A stretch of 64,000 nucleotides of DNA from Capronia americana (GCA_016110215.1 JADWQD010000002.1:2294001-2358000), one strand, 5' to 3'; positions 43,123-55,137 are shown, numbered from the stretch's first letter. The notes: a model not told the origin generated them from the sequence alone. Program-made: numbers and translations.

Positions 43123-45497
43123 ATGAAAGCGCTCATGGTATTCAATGAGAACATTCCGTCTGGTTCGGGCGGGGCGCCGAAACCCCGCGCCTCCACCGCA
43201 TGCAAAAGCTGCCGGCTGCGGAAGGTCAAGGTGAATTCGGACATCGCCTCTCCAGTGCGCAGAAGGCTGACTGGAAGTAACACTCTCTTCCCAGTGCGAT
43301 GCTCAACTGCTGGAACCAGGAAAATCCTGTTCCCCTTGTCAGCGAACAGGGCATGCATGCTTGCTTGACCCAACGGCCGACGGCAGGAGGTTCGTGATTC
43401 TCTGCTTGCGCCCAGCCCGTCAGTTGACAAGTGGATCTCCAGGTCTGTCTCCTGGAAGTATGTTGGTGAGCTACACCAACGTATACAGACGTTGGAGGCA
43501 CTCGTCCCACAAGGAGGAGATCAAAGTGATGTGACATCAAGGGATGATCATAACCAAAGGTACATCGCAAGCGCAGGACCTTCCGCCTCCATTCGACGGT
43601 ACGTTTTGATGAGACTGGCTGCCGCGTTCCCACGACAGTGCGGCCTGCCTGCCGACAGCTGGCTGACAGCGTGAAGATCATCTCCCTCCCCAGGCGTCGA
43701 CAGAGGTCTTCCACGCCACGCCGGTGGACAAGGAAGAAATGCGTTGATGCACGCCGCAGCCGAGCATCAACTACCACTACCGTCGGCCTGTTCAGACAAT
43801 GGTGGTCCTCAACCAGGGAAAGCTTCCGAAGACATGTCTGGGTTCTTTGGCTCGACCTCTCATCCTCACCTCGCTTCTCCGGTTGACCCTCCTCACCCAA
43901 GCAGTGTCGACGAGGCTGAGGAGGAGCCTCGCATCGCTGTTGATCCTGACGCACCTCACTTGAGGAACCATTTGATCCAGTCATTCTTCAAATACCAAAC
44001 GCTTTGGGTCGAGGTCGTCGACAGAGAAACCTTTTTAGCTCATCGGACCCGCGGCTCACCGTCTCGGTGGTATTGCGATTTTCTCGAATACGCGATCCTG
44101 GGCTGTGCCACACGTCTTGCCACTTCAACTACGGTACGAGCTCTTGGAGGTGATTACGTCCGCCGGGCCAAGTCTGAGATATTAAGTGCTTTGCATGAAC
44201 CAACACCCGCGACACTCCAAGCCTGTCTGTTGCTGAGTGAATATGAGGTCACGCAGGGGAATGATCGCCCGGGGTGGATGTTCTGTGGTCAGCATCTCAA
44301 CTCCACCTTTGTTCCCGCTGCTGACATCGTTAAGGCATGGCCTGTCGAATGCTCTCCGACCTTGGACTGCATGAGCTGGCTGTCGGAACCGCTACTCCAG
44401 AGGAAGCGGCGGCGACGGCGGCGGCGTCGACCAAAGAGAGCGACCTGGCATATGCCCTGCTCTCTGCTTGCATCGTCTATGAGGGTGTCTGGACTTTATA
44501 TCTGGGACGACCAAGCTCGATTTCAAAGTCCATCATGAGCATCGCCGCCTCACGGTGCCAAGCAAGACGAAGATCGGACTCTCCCTTGCTCAATGCCTGG
44601 CTTGGACTTTGCGTGCCCATGGCGGAAATCTCTCACATTCTCAACGACCGTCAGTTGCTCCCGGACTCGGAAGCTGCTTCCGATCTCCGCCAACTCATTC
44701 CGCAGGTGCAAGATTGGTACGACAACTTGGGCCCCGAATTGACCTACAACGACAGTCGACTGACAGACTTGGACATGGCGGGTTACGGGCTTCATACCCA
44801 GTACTGCAAAGTGCAGATTCTCCTCAGGCAAGCTCTTGAGCGGTCCTCGGGCAACCGCCGAAAACGCCGGTTTTCCCAGCTTTCAGGAGATGCGGTTCCC
44901 GAACAAAACCTGGAAGATTCCAAGGAGGCCATCTATCAGTATGCACTCCGTATCGCCCGCCTAGTCGTCACGTACCGCCTGGTGTTTGGAGTAGAAAAGA
45001 TCCCCTCGATCATGCTCGACAACGCCATCGTGGCAGCGACGGCTTTGATTCAGCATCTGAATCAGAGGCAGAAGGCTCAAGCCGTGCGGCAGCCTGATCT
45101 AGTTTGGATCCGCTCGCTGGTAAAGAGTTTGGAGGCCGTGCAACTCCATTTCCCAATCACCAAACGGATGCTGAGTGCCATACAACACATGAGCGAGGGA
45201 AGTCCACTTAATAGTAACCCTTTGTTCCGTGCATCCCTTCCTGCCGCAAGAAACGACGTCGAGGCTCCTACATGCGATTTGTCCATCTCCAACTATTCCC
45301 AACCACCCAATTCGCAGTCGAATCTGCTGTTCGGCCCGAATGCATCTGCCGTGCTGGCGCCTGAGGACTCTCTTCTCGCGTCGCTGGGCATGGATGGAGG
45401 CCCTAACGCTTTTTTCTGGGGAGAAATGAACGATCTGTTCTCGGGAATTCCCTCACTGCCGCCCTCGTTCTCAGGGATCCCACAGCAGACCATATAA
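43123..45497 (+). CDS. Zn2Cys6 transcription factor TF-2
   Basis: Five exons (43123-43230, 43295-43389, 43443-43598, 43677-44287, 44335-45497) give 710 residues. The zinc cluster spans intron 1: CKSCRLRKVK then C-DAQLLEPGKS-CSPCQRTGHAC. Then come a basic linker and a short heptad region (KYVGELHQRIQTLEAL). The fungal-specific regulatory domain begins with RNHLIQSFFKYQTLWVEVVDRETFL and continues through GWMFCGMACRMLSDLGLHE. Its linker lacks the Ppr1-like Pro-Arg-x-Tyr-Val element, so it may bind a different half-site spacing than TF-1. The borders of introns 2 and 3 are less certain: donor GTTCGT is unusual, and acceptors were chosen to keep the frame. It is a second candidate regulator of the cluster. 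Confidence 0.82.
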
Positions 45498-46582
45498 TCA
45501 AACCGGGTCACAGTCAACTTATAACCCCTGCAACAGCGCGAGAATATGGATTTTAATCTGACGCTGTCCGTCTGTCCTGAAGCTCATCGAGTGCGATCGC
45601 ATGACTAAAGACTATGGTGCGTCGCGGGCCGGATTCCTTCCTGCCTTCACGGTGCCACAGGAATGATAATTACACCACCCCTCGTCAGCCACACACCTCG
45701 GAAACATGGAACTGGTTGACCGGTTCCAAGATCTCGCACTATCCAAGTTCAACCGAGATGCCAGTATGCAGACAACACGAGCAATTCCACTCAAACTCGA
45801 TCGACCGAGACCTCTATTATGTCTTGGACTGCCTCCGTTGTGAGGAGGTAGCGCGGCGTATGGTCTCTTGCACGCTTCAGGTATCAAGAGTCGTTAATTA
45901 CTTTTCTCATTGTCTCCTAATCAACTACCACCATAGTTTAGGTCGAACTATTCAGCTGCACCCAGGACCCGGTCTTTCTTCTTAGGGATTTCGAGCCGCT
46001 ACTGTACAAGAGATAGGATAGCAAACGAACCCGGTCTTTCTTCCTAGGGATTTCGAGCCGCTACTGTACAAGAGATAGGATAGCAAACGAAGCTCTTTTT
46101 TCTGGTTCATATGCTATTTGTTGATCTCTTCACTTCCCGTCTACATGCCTGGAGATCCAGTGGCAGGTCACGGTGGCGTCTTTGAAAAGGTGATTCAAGC
46201 AGCACCGCTTCCGCTCCGCATTGCCGCTTTGTGTTTACAGATGGCGTATGCCTACAGTATGCATGTACTATTGGTGGATACTGCTTCTCGTGGAGGAGAG
46301 GAGCCATGCCAATTCGAGGCGGACATCGCTATGCCCAAGCCCGCGGCCGTCCTCGGACCCAAGACCGAGCTTCCGAGTCCGGAGTACACGCCAGTCAAAA
46401 AGGCCCATGCAAAGCCTGAAGCTGAGGCCGAAGCGCCGCTGGGGCCCACTTCCAAGGTCTGGCTTCGCCCTCCGCGGCAAATGATTCAAAATGCAATCAG
46501 TCTTATCTGTGAAGGCTTGTAATTACAACTTGGAGCCAGCGGTGATATTGCGAGAGACGATCATCGCAGCTGTGTCACAAAG
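45498..46582. other. Intergenic region with 62-bp tandem duplication
   Basis: About 1.1 kb between TF-2 and the acetoacetyl-CoA synthetase gene. It holds a 62-bp tandem repeat (listed separately). Open frames at 45,614-45,985 and 46,145-46,522 have no clear family. No exact TCGG-N6-CCGA copy was seen. Confidence 0.45.
45967..46090. repeat. 62-bp tandem duplication (two copies)
   Basis: Two head-to-tail copies, 45967-46028 and 46029-46090, each beginning ACCCGGTCTTTCTTC and ending AGCAAACGA. They differ at one base by my reading (CTTAGG versus CCTAGG). The near identity indicates a recent duplication. Confidence 0.9.
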
Positions 46583-48959
46583 ATGCCGGGGCCATTGGTG
46601 AAGCTTTGGGAACACCCTGATGTCGCCTCGACGAGCATCGATGCCTTTCGACGGCTTGCAAACGAAAAGCACTCCCCGAATCTAGGTAAGATGTCCAGTG
46701 AACGTCGCTCACCCTGCTGGGGCCTGGCTGACAGCCCTAATTAACTTGTGCCATCTGCAGGCGGCTATCATGATCTGTGGAAGTGGTCGACAGAATGCTT
46801 GAACGATTTCTGGATGCTGGTGTGGGAATTTACCCGCGTCCAAGCATCGGTCCAGCCTTCATATGCCATTGCGCCTTCGGATGTGAAGAGACTGACCCCG
46901 ACACCCGTTTGGTTCCCGGAAGCGCGATTGAACTTTGCGCAGAACATCCTGGAGTCCGCCTACGCGGCTGGGGACGAGTCGAGCCACCCCGTCCTAACGG
47001 GGATCCGAGAAGGAGGCAGCGACGTCGAACATGTCACGCTCTCGCAGCTCCGAAGCAGGGTCGCGCTATTGGCAAACGGCCTGTCTCGGGCTGGTGTGCG
47101 GAAACTCGACCGTGTAGCCTGCATTGGCTCCAACAGTATTTCGACCTTTTCCCTGTTTTTGGCCGCGGCTTCAATCGGTGCCATCTTCACCTGTTGTTCC
47201 CCCGAAACGGGCGAAAAGGGCATCTTGGACCGCTTTTTGCAAGTACAGCCCAAGATCTTGTTTGCCGATGACTGGGTTCTGTACAACGGGAAGCGAATTC
47301 CCTGCTTGGACAAGGCGCGGACAGTCGCAACTCACCTGAAGATGCAGGGCGCGCTGGAGGCTCTTGTTGTGGTGCCACGCTTTGGTGATCAATATTCGGA
47401 TGGGCCGCCTCATCAAGAATTCATGAGCGTCGAAGCATTCACCGCCGGCGTGTCCGAGCAGCTGGTGTTTGCGCAACTCGAGTTTTCGCACCCCCTCATC
47501 GTCGTGTACTCTTCCGGAACGACCGGGCAGCCCAAGTGCCTTGTCCACACCCTCGGAGGGGTCCTGCTGAAGCAGAAGGTGGAGCAAATCCTGTGCATCG
47601 ATCTGAACAGCACCAGTGTCTACTTTCAATATACGACGGTAGGAGTTGATTCATCCCTCCATTATCCAGAGCGGCGTTTTTGATCCTTTTTGCTGATGCC
47701 TGGGGGCCGACAGACCAATTGGATCATGTACCTTTACTCGGTTTCGGGCTTGTTGAGCGGCGCGAGGTCGGTTCTCTACGACGGCTCACCCATGAAGCCG
47801 AGTCTGCTGGAGTTTCTCCACATCCTCTCCCGCGAGGGAGTGACTCACTTTGGGACCAGCGCGCACTACCTTTCTCTCCTTGAACAGGCTGGCATTAACA
47901 GGAGAGGAGGCATGCCAAAAATAGAGACCTTGAAGGTCATCACAAGTACGGGGTCCGTCCTCACCGAGCAACAGTACTACTATGTCTACGACAATTTCGG
48001 GCCAGTCCAGCTGAGCAGTATCGCGGGCGGGACAGACATCGCCGGAGCTTGTGAGACCCTCTCATTGTCCCCCTCCCCATGTATTCTTGTGCCAAGGCTA
48101 ATTGTGGAATCAAACAGTTGTGGGCGGTACACCAAGCCTGCCAGTCTATGCAGGCTGGTGCCAGGCACGAACCCTGGGAATGAAGGTACAGATCTACTCG
48201 GATGACGGCGAGGCAATGGAGTCAACCGGTAATCCGGGCGAGCTGGTGTGTACCGCGCCATTCCCGTCACAGCCGGCGTTCTTTTGGGGCGATGAGAGTG
48301 GTGAACGGTATCGCGCGGCGTACTACGAGCGCTTTCCGGGTACGTGTGATAACCACGGTTTTGATCCTGAAAGACGCGAACAAAAAACTAATTGCCCCTG
48401 CCCCTGCAGGTATGTGGCATCAAGGTGACTACATTCGTATGGACCCTACCACGCAAGGCGTACAATTCCTGGGTAGAAGTGATGGTGTCCTCAATCCGTC
48501 CGGTTTGTATTGAATTCCCCTCGCTCCAGAACACCTTTTGATGGTGTCGCAGGTGTTCGATTTGGAAGCGCCGAAATCTACAATTGTCTCACGGACTTCT
48601 CGGAGATTGAAGAGAGCCTATGCATTGGCCAACGGAGGCCTCATGATCGCGATGAACAGGTTTTGCTGTTCTTGAAGATGAAAGAAGGACACTCCCTGCA
48701 CGGGACACTGGAGAGCGCCATTCGAGCGCGCATCCGGAAGGATCTGAGCCCGAGGCATGTGCCAAAGTTCATCTTCGAGACTCCGGAGATTCCCATGACG
48801 GTCAACGGGAAGAAGACAGAGCTACCCGTGAAGAAGATCGTCTCTGGTCAGAAAATCACCCCGAGCTCTACGATTGTCAACCCCGGATCGTTGAAGTGGT
48901 ACGAGCAGTTCGTGTACCTCGACGACAGGGGCTCGACGAAGCCAGCCAGCAAATTGTAA
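46583..48959 (+). CDS. Acetoacetyl-CoA synthetase family enzyme
   Basis: Six exons (46583-46685, 46761-47638, 47714-48050, 48118-48339, 48410-48502, 48553-48959) give 679 residues, the normal length for this branch of the adenylating superfamily. It activates acetoacetate, or a similar short acid, with ATP and CoA. Motifs are the N-terminal cap with WFPEARLNFAQNIL, the nucleotide P-loop VYSSGTTGQPK, and A5-type SIAGGTDIAGAFVGG. The hinge GRSDGVLNPSGVRFGSAEIYN and the C-terminal catalytic Lys segment PMTVNGKKTELPVKK also follow. In a degradative cluster it would return a keto acid released by ring or chain cleavage to CoA metabolism. Confidence 0.93.
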
Positions 48960-49197
48960 GAGTAAGTATTATCTAGAGACCAATTGATATTGTGGAGAGG
49001 GGAGTGGTCGAAACCCAGCAAGTCTATTTCTGTGAAATGGCCTCTGAGTTCGCAGTCTCAACGAATGCACTTGCGGAAGAAGACAGTATCTTCCCACACC
49101 AATACACACTAGTAGTACGTATTAGCATATATTCTAAGGGGCTCACAGTCCGAAGATACTGTATTGTGCTAGTTCAACATTGACCCGAGCCCTACGC

Positions 49198-49211
49198 TCG
49201 GTAATGGCCGA
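49198..49211. promoter_or_regulatory. Palindrome TCGG-N6-CCGA, exact copy 7
   Basis: The sequence is TCGGTAATGGCCGA. It lies 267 bp upstream of the SDR-4 start. Confidence 0.6.
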
Positions 49212-49407
49212 CAAGTCGAGCTCTCCACCAGCCCAGGGCAGAGCGGGAAGCGGGAGAAGGAAAAAGAATAACCTTGCAAGTGATTAAGCTCCTTCACTAT
49301 TGTATCCAAGGATTCCTGCGATCGTAACTCTAATTACTTAACGGCAACAGGTATTACTGTAGCGCATACTTCGTCAACTCCCCACCCTTACGGGGCTGCT
49401 GGTCAAC

Positions 49408-49414
49408 TATATAT
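49408..49414 (+). promoter_or_regulatory. TATA-like element of SDR-4
   Basis: TATATAT lies 64 bp before the start codon at 49478. Confidence 0.4.
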
Positions 49415-49477
49415 CTACCCAGATATATTTACCTTTCCGTCCTTCTGGACACGCCCGACAATCAAAGCGTTGCCAGC

Positions 49478-50478
49478 ATGACCAGCTTTGGAGCTTTCCC
49501 GTTGGCCAATAAGATCGTCGTCGTCACCGGCGGTGGCTCAGGCATCAACCTGGCGTTTGTGCGCCACGCGCTGAGTCTCGAAGCTCGCGTCATCGTCGCC
49601 GACTTGAAACTGACGGACGAAGCGCAAGAGCTGGTCCACCGATCTCCTCACGCCGCGTTTCAAAAATGCAATGTGGCGAGGTGGCAAGATCTCGAGGACC
49701 TCGTCGGCGTTGCCACTCGGGAGTTTGGAGACGTGCCCGACGTGTACGTCGCCGGCGCAGGAGTCTTTGAGCCGGTATGCATAATAATTATTAATATGTC
49801 TCTCACGACTGTGAAGTTCTGTTTCTTTTGTTTGTTTGTTTTCTTTTGCGTTGTTAGTCTTGGAAGATAATTAATCAGGGCCTGATGGCTAACAAGTATC
49901 GTCGATAATCATTAGTCTTGGTCAAGTTTTCTGGCAGACACAGAGACGGAGCGCTACGCCCAGGTGGATATCAACGTCAACCACCCGATCAAGCTCACGA
50001 GGATAGCCCTCAGAGAGCTGGGCGGTAAGCGAAAGAAAGGCGTCGTCGTCATCACGGGCTCGGTCGCAGGGCTTCGTGGAGAGTATGCGGTCCCGCTCTA
50101 TTGCGCGACAAAGCATGCAATCACCGGCTTTGTACGATCCATGAAGGATGCCGAGCAGATCAATGGTGTCAAGGTTGTGGCAGTTGCTCCCGGGTAAGCG
50201 CAGTGGAAGGGATAGAGATCAAGACATGTATTCATCTGTCTAGAATGACTGCTAATTCATGCTTCGTGGCGGCTAGCAAGGTCCACACTCCCATGTGGAC
50301 AGAGGATGACGAGAAAATGAGGCACTTCAGATATGACGCGGGCACGGCGAATACACCTGAAGAAGTGGCGGCATCAATGATCGACCTTATTGTGGAAGAA
50401 AGGTACACGGGAGGGACAATCCTACAAATGACCAAGTCGGGCATTCGTGTGGTGGAAGATGACTGGTTGCAGAAATGA
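49478..50478 (+). CDS. Short-chain dehydrogenase SDR-4 (15-hydroxyprostaglandin dehydrogenase-like)
   Basis: Three exons (49478-49774, 49916-50193, 50277-50478) give 258 residues. The cofactor motif is TGGGSGIN and the acidic end of strand 2 is VADLK, which favours NAD. The NNAG position reads VAGAGVF. The catalytic Ser is in ITGSVAGLRG and the Tyr-x3-Lys is YCATK. The block EPSWSSFLADTETERYAQVDINVNHPIKLTR is typical of fungal SDRs in the 15-hydroxyprostaglandin dehydrogenase-like group. Intron 1 is long for this window (141 bp). It is convergent with SDR-5, with only 37 bp between the two stop codons, so transcripts probably overlap. Probably oxidises a secondary alcohol. Confidence 0.88.
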
Positions 50479-50515
50479 TCCAACGAATCGGCAGCCGAAT
50501 TTTCATTCCTATGAT

Positions 50516-51887
50516 TTACTCTCGTAGTGAGCTTCTGGGTAACTCGAGTGTCGAAGACTGCGAACGACAAGAACTCACCACCAGGATCCCGGCAGTATCG
50601 AGGACAATATGTTGCCATTCCAAATAGAGGCTGCCCTCTTTAAAATCATCCAGGTCCAGGTCCATGTATCCTTCGCTCCCGTGTTGGCGAGACACTACGC
50701 CTATCCCCCGGCCTGTGCAAGGTTTTAGTTCTAGGGCTCAGGGTCTGGTGACATCTTTTCCCTCTTACCATTGATCGTGGGGTTAGACGCAATGAACAAC
50801 ATGGCTCGGCAACAGTCTTCAACCAAGGCAAACCCGACACCTTTCCCGTCGAGATATTCCTGGACCTTTGGCGGCAGAATGGGTGTTCGAATATACCTGT
50901 ATGGCAACGATGGAATTGGCTTGTCAGCGATGTGCTTCTGAGATGGACAGGGACAAAACATCAAGCACCACCAACTCTCACCATGGCGCGACTAGGTTGA
51001 CTCGGATATTTTCCTTCCAGGAGGTTCGACGGAGGCTCCTCATCACTCCTCGAACGCCAAACTTCGATGCGTTATACTGGATTGAACCGGGAAGATCAAC
51101 GTAGCCCGCAAGACTCGACTTAAGTATGAGACATCGATCCCGCGCGCTGTCCACCGGTTGACGCCGGAAGTAGTGGAAGGCGAGTTTCACGGTGTAGAGC
51201 AATCCAGTCAGATTGATCTCCATGGTCTTCAGATTAGGCTTCATGGGAGGCCCGGCAGGATCTGGACGACCAATTGATTAATTCGATAGTTCCTACGCGC
51301 CGACGCCTGGAACCTAGACCAGCGGACAGACAACTCACCTTGAAGGGTAAACATGTCGTCCTGTCCGACGATTCCCGCATTCGCAATGACGACGTCGCAG
51401 CTTTTGTGAGGCGAATTCTTCGACGCGGCTTCAAAAGCACGAACTTGATCATCCCAGTTGGTGACGTCGCATTTGACAAACTGTGCGGCTCTGATTGTCG
51501 TCCTGCGTCAATATTCTGAGGAACAAGGGGGATGCAGACAGTTATATACCCTCCCAGCTCGGATACAGTTTCTGCGCCCAGTTTCTCGTTCAAGTCCGCT
51601 ACCGTGACATAGGAGCTGGTTTCCTCGTGAGCCTCCCCCCAACGACGCCGTAATTACCGGCTGGACCGAGATCTTACTTACCCAGCCTGGACGAATGCCG
51701 TGGCATATGCCTTTCCGAGGCCGCTTGCACCTGGATTTGGGGTTTTAAAAAGGGCTGTCTTTCCCACCCAGATTTATTTAGGAGTCTCACCTCCAGTAAT
51801 CAGCACAGATTTCCCGCCAAGGCTCTCAAGGCCAAAGGAAGTAAGCACTTTCAAGGGCCCGTTGTCCTTATACTCCGGCATGGACAT
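50516..51887 (-). CDS. Short-chain dehydrogenase SDR-5 (seven exons)
   Basis: Seven exons (51887-51791, 51730-51682, 51615-51550, 51502-51339, 51261-50982, 50896-50769, 50712-50516) give 326 residues. The cofactor motif GGASGLG is split by intron 1. VADLN, the structural block VIANAGIVG, the catalytic Ser in LKSSLAG and the Tyr-x3-Lys YNASK are all present. VAPWYIRTPIL spans intron 5. The C-terminus after INGRGIGVV carries the GYMDLDLDDFKEG tail seen in fungal SDRs of this group. The last 30 or so residues are uncertain because a further small intron could alter the end. An exact palindrome lies 269 bp upstream. Confidence 0.82.
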
Positions 51888-52155
51888 CGTACAGCGGCGT
51901 CGAGGTGGACTGTTCGGATCGAAAACAACCGTAAGAAGCAGTATGCTTTCGAATGCAAGCCGGATACTTCAATGATTAATAGTCCTTTGCCCGTACTCTG
52001 ACGCTCGGGACTGTAAAGGATCTGACCTCCCCAAGGTGAAGACCCAACAGCATGGTATAGCACCTTTCCGCGGATTTACGCCCCGCAGCTACAGGGGAAG
52101 GAGGAGTAGAGAACAGAGACCGAGGAGTTAGAAGAGAGCGATCGCGCTCCACTTC

Positions 52156-52169
52156 TCGGCTGTCACCGA
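52156..52169. promoter_or_regulatory. Palindrome TCGG-N6-CCGA, exact copy 8
   Basis: The sequence is TCGGCTGTCACCGA. It lies 269 bp upstream of the SDR-5 start. Confidence 0.6.
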
Positions 52170-52275
52170 TCCACCCTCCAGGGACCCGGGTTTTCCAAGT
52201 ACCACGATGCTGCGGGGACTTTGTTCAAGTCGGTTGCCGCTACTGGGAATCGTGGAGCCATCAATGGTGTATCAA

Positions 52276-52289
52276 CCGGACGTGGCCGA
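52276..52289. promoter_or_regulatory. TCGG-N6-CCGA-like site (one mismatch)
   Basis: The sequence is CCGGACGTGGCCGA. The first base differs. It is 120 bp further upstream of SDR-5 than copy 8. Confidence 0.35.
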
Positions 52290-52750
52290 GAAGCTCGTAC
52301 AATGCACGCGTTGGAGCATTTTCCATGCAGAGCGGTGGTCGCCATCGCTATACTTCGTTGCTAGTCCTTTTGCTCTTGAGAATCTTTCCTGGGCACAGAT
52401 TATGGCGACCCAGTTTGAATTCCTCGCCGCCACTGCAGTTGGAAGGACTTCTAGTCTGTCTGATATTGCCCTCGGATCGATGATTAATTAGTTACTCTAC
52501 AAGTAAGCATCTAGAAATAGTTACAGTACAGGCCAACGAGACTGGGCTCACATGCATGGGCAGTTCTTCCTCGGGCCTCGAAGGCGATTGGTCTACTATT
52601 GACTCGGACTGTCTTGATACTCATTCACCCAGAAAAAGGAAACGCCGTTGCCATGGACGGAGGTATAAGTGGGATTGTAGCCCCGAATCTCGCCGTCTCG
52701 CCTCTGTGGCCGCCTGACTACTGATGTCGTTTGCCACTGCACCACTCGCC

Positions 52751-54428
52751 CTAGGCTTGCTTAACCTCAACATTCTCAACCCTCTCATCACTTTTGCCCA
52801 AGTCTTTCACCCCCGTTACAGTGTCGAAGCGTGATTCGTCAAGCTCACCCTGGAACACAACCACTTCCTCATCGTCGCCGAAAAGTGCTGCGATCTCCTC
52901 CAGCGGCTTCTTCAAGGTATTGGGAAAGTATAGCACCGTGGCCACGCCTCCAATCGCGGCCTGGACGATGAAGAAGATATAATACTTCCACCCAATGTTC
53001 GCAAATGCAGTCGGGGCAGCGGCGGTCCACACAATATTGCAGATGCACATGGCAGAGATGCCAATGGCAAACCCTTGGACGCGCACATGCGATGGCCAGA
53101 TTTCTCCAATGTAGAAGAACATGGGTCCGTCCAGGCAGATCACGTAGAAGAAGATATAGACGTAGGTCATAGCCACACCTCCGGCCAGACCAGAGGCGTT
53201 GTTAGTCCCGAGGTAATTCGCTTGCAGTGCTGCCTCGACGATCAAAGTGCACATGCAAAGGAAGAAGCCGCTGGCCAAAAGGTAAGTTCGGCTTACTTTG
53301 TCGACAAACAACATGGAAAGCAGTGGAGCGAGCGCAACAACCGTGACCCAGCCGCCCAGGAAGAGGAGGGTGTCAAGTTCGTTGTAGCCGAGCGCCGAAT
53401 AGATGGCGGTCCCATAGTCTGGCAGAGAACATAATCATCAGCCGTCCGTGTGCAAGAGAAAACAGCGCGAAGAGGGGACTTACTGTTGATAACGAGGACC
53501 CCTGAACCCACCATGCACCAGGTCAGGGATATGGTAATCCAGGCTCGCTTCCTCATCGTGGGGTGTTTGAATATCTCCAGGTATGTCATTTTGTGCGCGT
53601 TGTCCCATTCGATTTGCTTCTGGATTTGATAAAATTCCATCTCGGCGAAGTGGTCCGACTGGGACGCACTGGAGTGTAGGACTTTCAGGATGGTGAATGC
53701 TTCTTCGTGCCGGTCTTTGGCGATGAGATATCTGGGCGACTCCGGGAGCCAATATATCGCACTGAGCAGGAGGCCTGGGAAGAGCATCTGTAGACCGGTG
53801 ATGCCTCGCCATTGACTGTTTCCGGTCACGAAATAGAAACCGATCCCGATGAACGAAGCCATAACGTATCCAATCCCTATATTGACTGCCATGATGCTCC
53901 CAAGGACACCACGGTGAGAAGGGGGGGTGATCTCAGTAACCCACGTGGGAATGGTGCAAAGAAATTGATATGAGCTGTGTGAAAGGGTCAGCCTTGGACA
54001 AATTGTACACCAAGTAGGACCACCACTCACGACCAGCCGCAGAAGAACCGGAATGCGATGTACAAGCCCATGCTATTCGATCCGGTGCAGACTGCAGATC
54101 CTATTATCATAATAGACGCTGCTACTGCGGCAGAGACCTTCCGGCCGTAGCGGTCTGCGAGCAGGGCGTGGCAAAAGGCCCCAAAGAAGCCACCGACGTA
54201 GAAGATTGCCAGGACCACCGAAATAAGAGCATTCGCGTTTTTGGCAGTATCCAGGCCCATAGCGGACACGAACGACGGCTGTCCCAGAGTTGAGCCAATG
54301 ACTGCGTTGGAAAAGCCGTAGCTGGCCGTGCCGAAGCTGATGAAGACGACGATAGATATTAACTTGGCCCCGAAGTGGCGATGGCCATGTTCGAGGTTTA
54401 GGACGCCACTTTCTCCGTGGGGAGTCAT
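52751..54428 (-). CDS. MFS transporter MFS-2, sugar porter family
   Basis: Three exons (54428-54031, 53974-53484, 53418-52751) give 518 residues with about 12 hydrophobic helices. The sugar-porter signatures are DRYGRK after helix 2, PESPRYLIAKDRHEEA before the central loop, and FLGGWVTVVALAPLLSMLFVDKVSRT in the second half. The C-terminal tail is acidic (LFGDDEEVVV). Fungal members carry hexoses, quinate, lactose or other polyols, and some carry plant phenolics or cyclic compounds. Next to a P450 with which it shares a promoter, it may import the cluster substrate. Confidence 0.92.
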
Positions 54429-54862
54429 CGTGCAAGTCGCAACTGTAAGAAGACTTGAGGCAGGCTAGGTGTCGTGAAAGTAAAAGGGGGATTTGCCAGC
54501 TCGCGGTTGGGAGGGGAGAGGAGGAGGATATTGAAATTGAAAAGACAGGACCTGGGCAGGTATACCAGAGAATGCATTTTATATGTGCGATTCTTCTCCG
54601 TGTTGGTGTAGCACGCATGTTGACGGGTCCGGCGAGTCCCTCGGAGGATAGATACTCACTACTCTTGCCCTTTCCCCCGGCCATTCCCCACGTTCCCCTG
54701 GTTCCCCAGACCGGTTAATGTATGGATCCGGCCCATTATTCGTGCAACGGCGATTACCACGACCGAGAAGCTCACTGTTCCAGAGCGTTTTGGAGCTTTT
54801 GCAGACAAGGCGACTTGTCTGGCAATTGCCGAATGCTCTGTGTCGCTTTTCAATCGACATGT

Positions 54863-54876
54863 CCGGCGGCCACCGA
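54863..54876. promoter_or_regulatory. TCGG-N6-CCGA-like site (one mismatch)
   Basis: The sequence is CCGGCGGCCACCGA. The core is intact and the first base differs. It lies between MFS-2 and the P450. Confidence 0.35.
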
Positions 54877-55130
54877 AGTATGATTCCACGGGGCAAACCC
54901 CCGCAAAAGGGCGTCGCTGGCTTGACTTCGCACAGTCAAGTTCTCCACAGCTGGCAGATGCTTCTTGGGACCAAACAGTCGGGTTGAACTCTGAGTTCCC
55001 TCGAGAGGGTCATGCTTCACTGGCCTTCTTCACGGCGTTAACCGAGATATCGAGATCTCACACCATCCCCCCGGATTCCCTCCGGTTCCGCAGTACTGTC
55101 GGTACAGGAGAGAAGTGTCCGTCCGTTTTT

Positions 55131-55137
55131 TATATAA
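55131..55137 (+). promoter_or_regulatory. TATA box of P450 gene
   Basis: TATATAA lies 91 bp before the P450 start codon at 55228. Confidence 0.5.

Larger units (their letters stand above)
48960..49477. other. Upstream region of SDR-4
   Basis: 518 bp with exact palindrome copy 7 and a TATA-like element. No gene. Confidence 0.55.
51888..52750. other. Upstream region of SDR-5 and 3' side of MFS-2
   Basis: 863 bp with exact palindrome copy 8 and one near copy. Short frames only; no gene recognised. Confidence 0.5.

Noticed and set aside
45614..45985. Open frame with a peptide resembling DLYYVLDCLRCEEVARRM
   Set aside because: There is a hint of a conserved fungal block, but it is too short, has no convincing start, and overlaps the 62-bp repeat.
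46145..46522. Possible 125-codon gene upstream of acetoacetyl-CoA synthetase
   Set aside because: The frame is Pro/Glu/Ala-rich in its second half, has no recognisable family or splice support, and ends only about 60 bp before the next gene.
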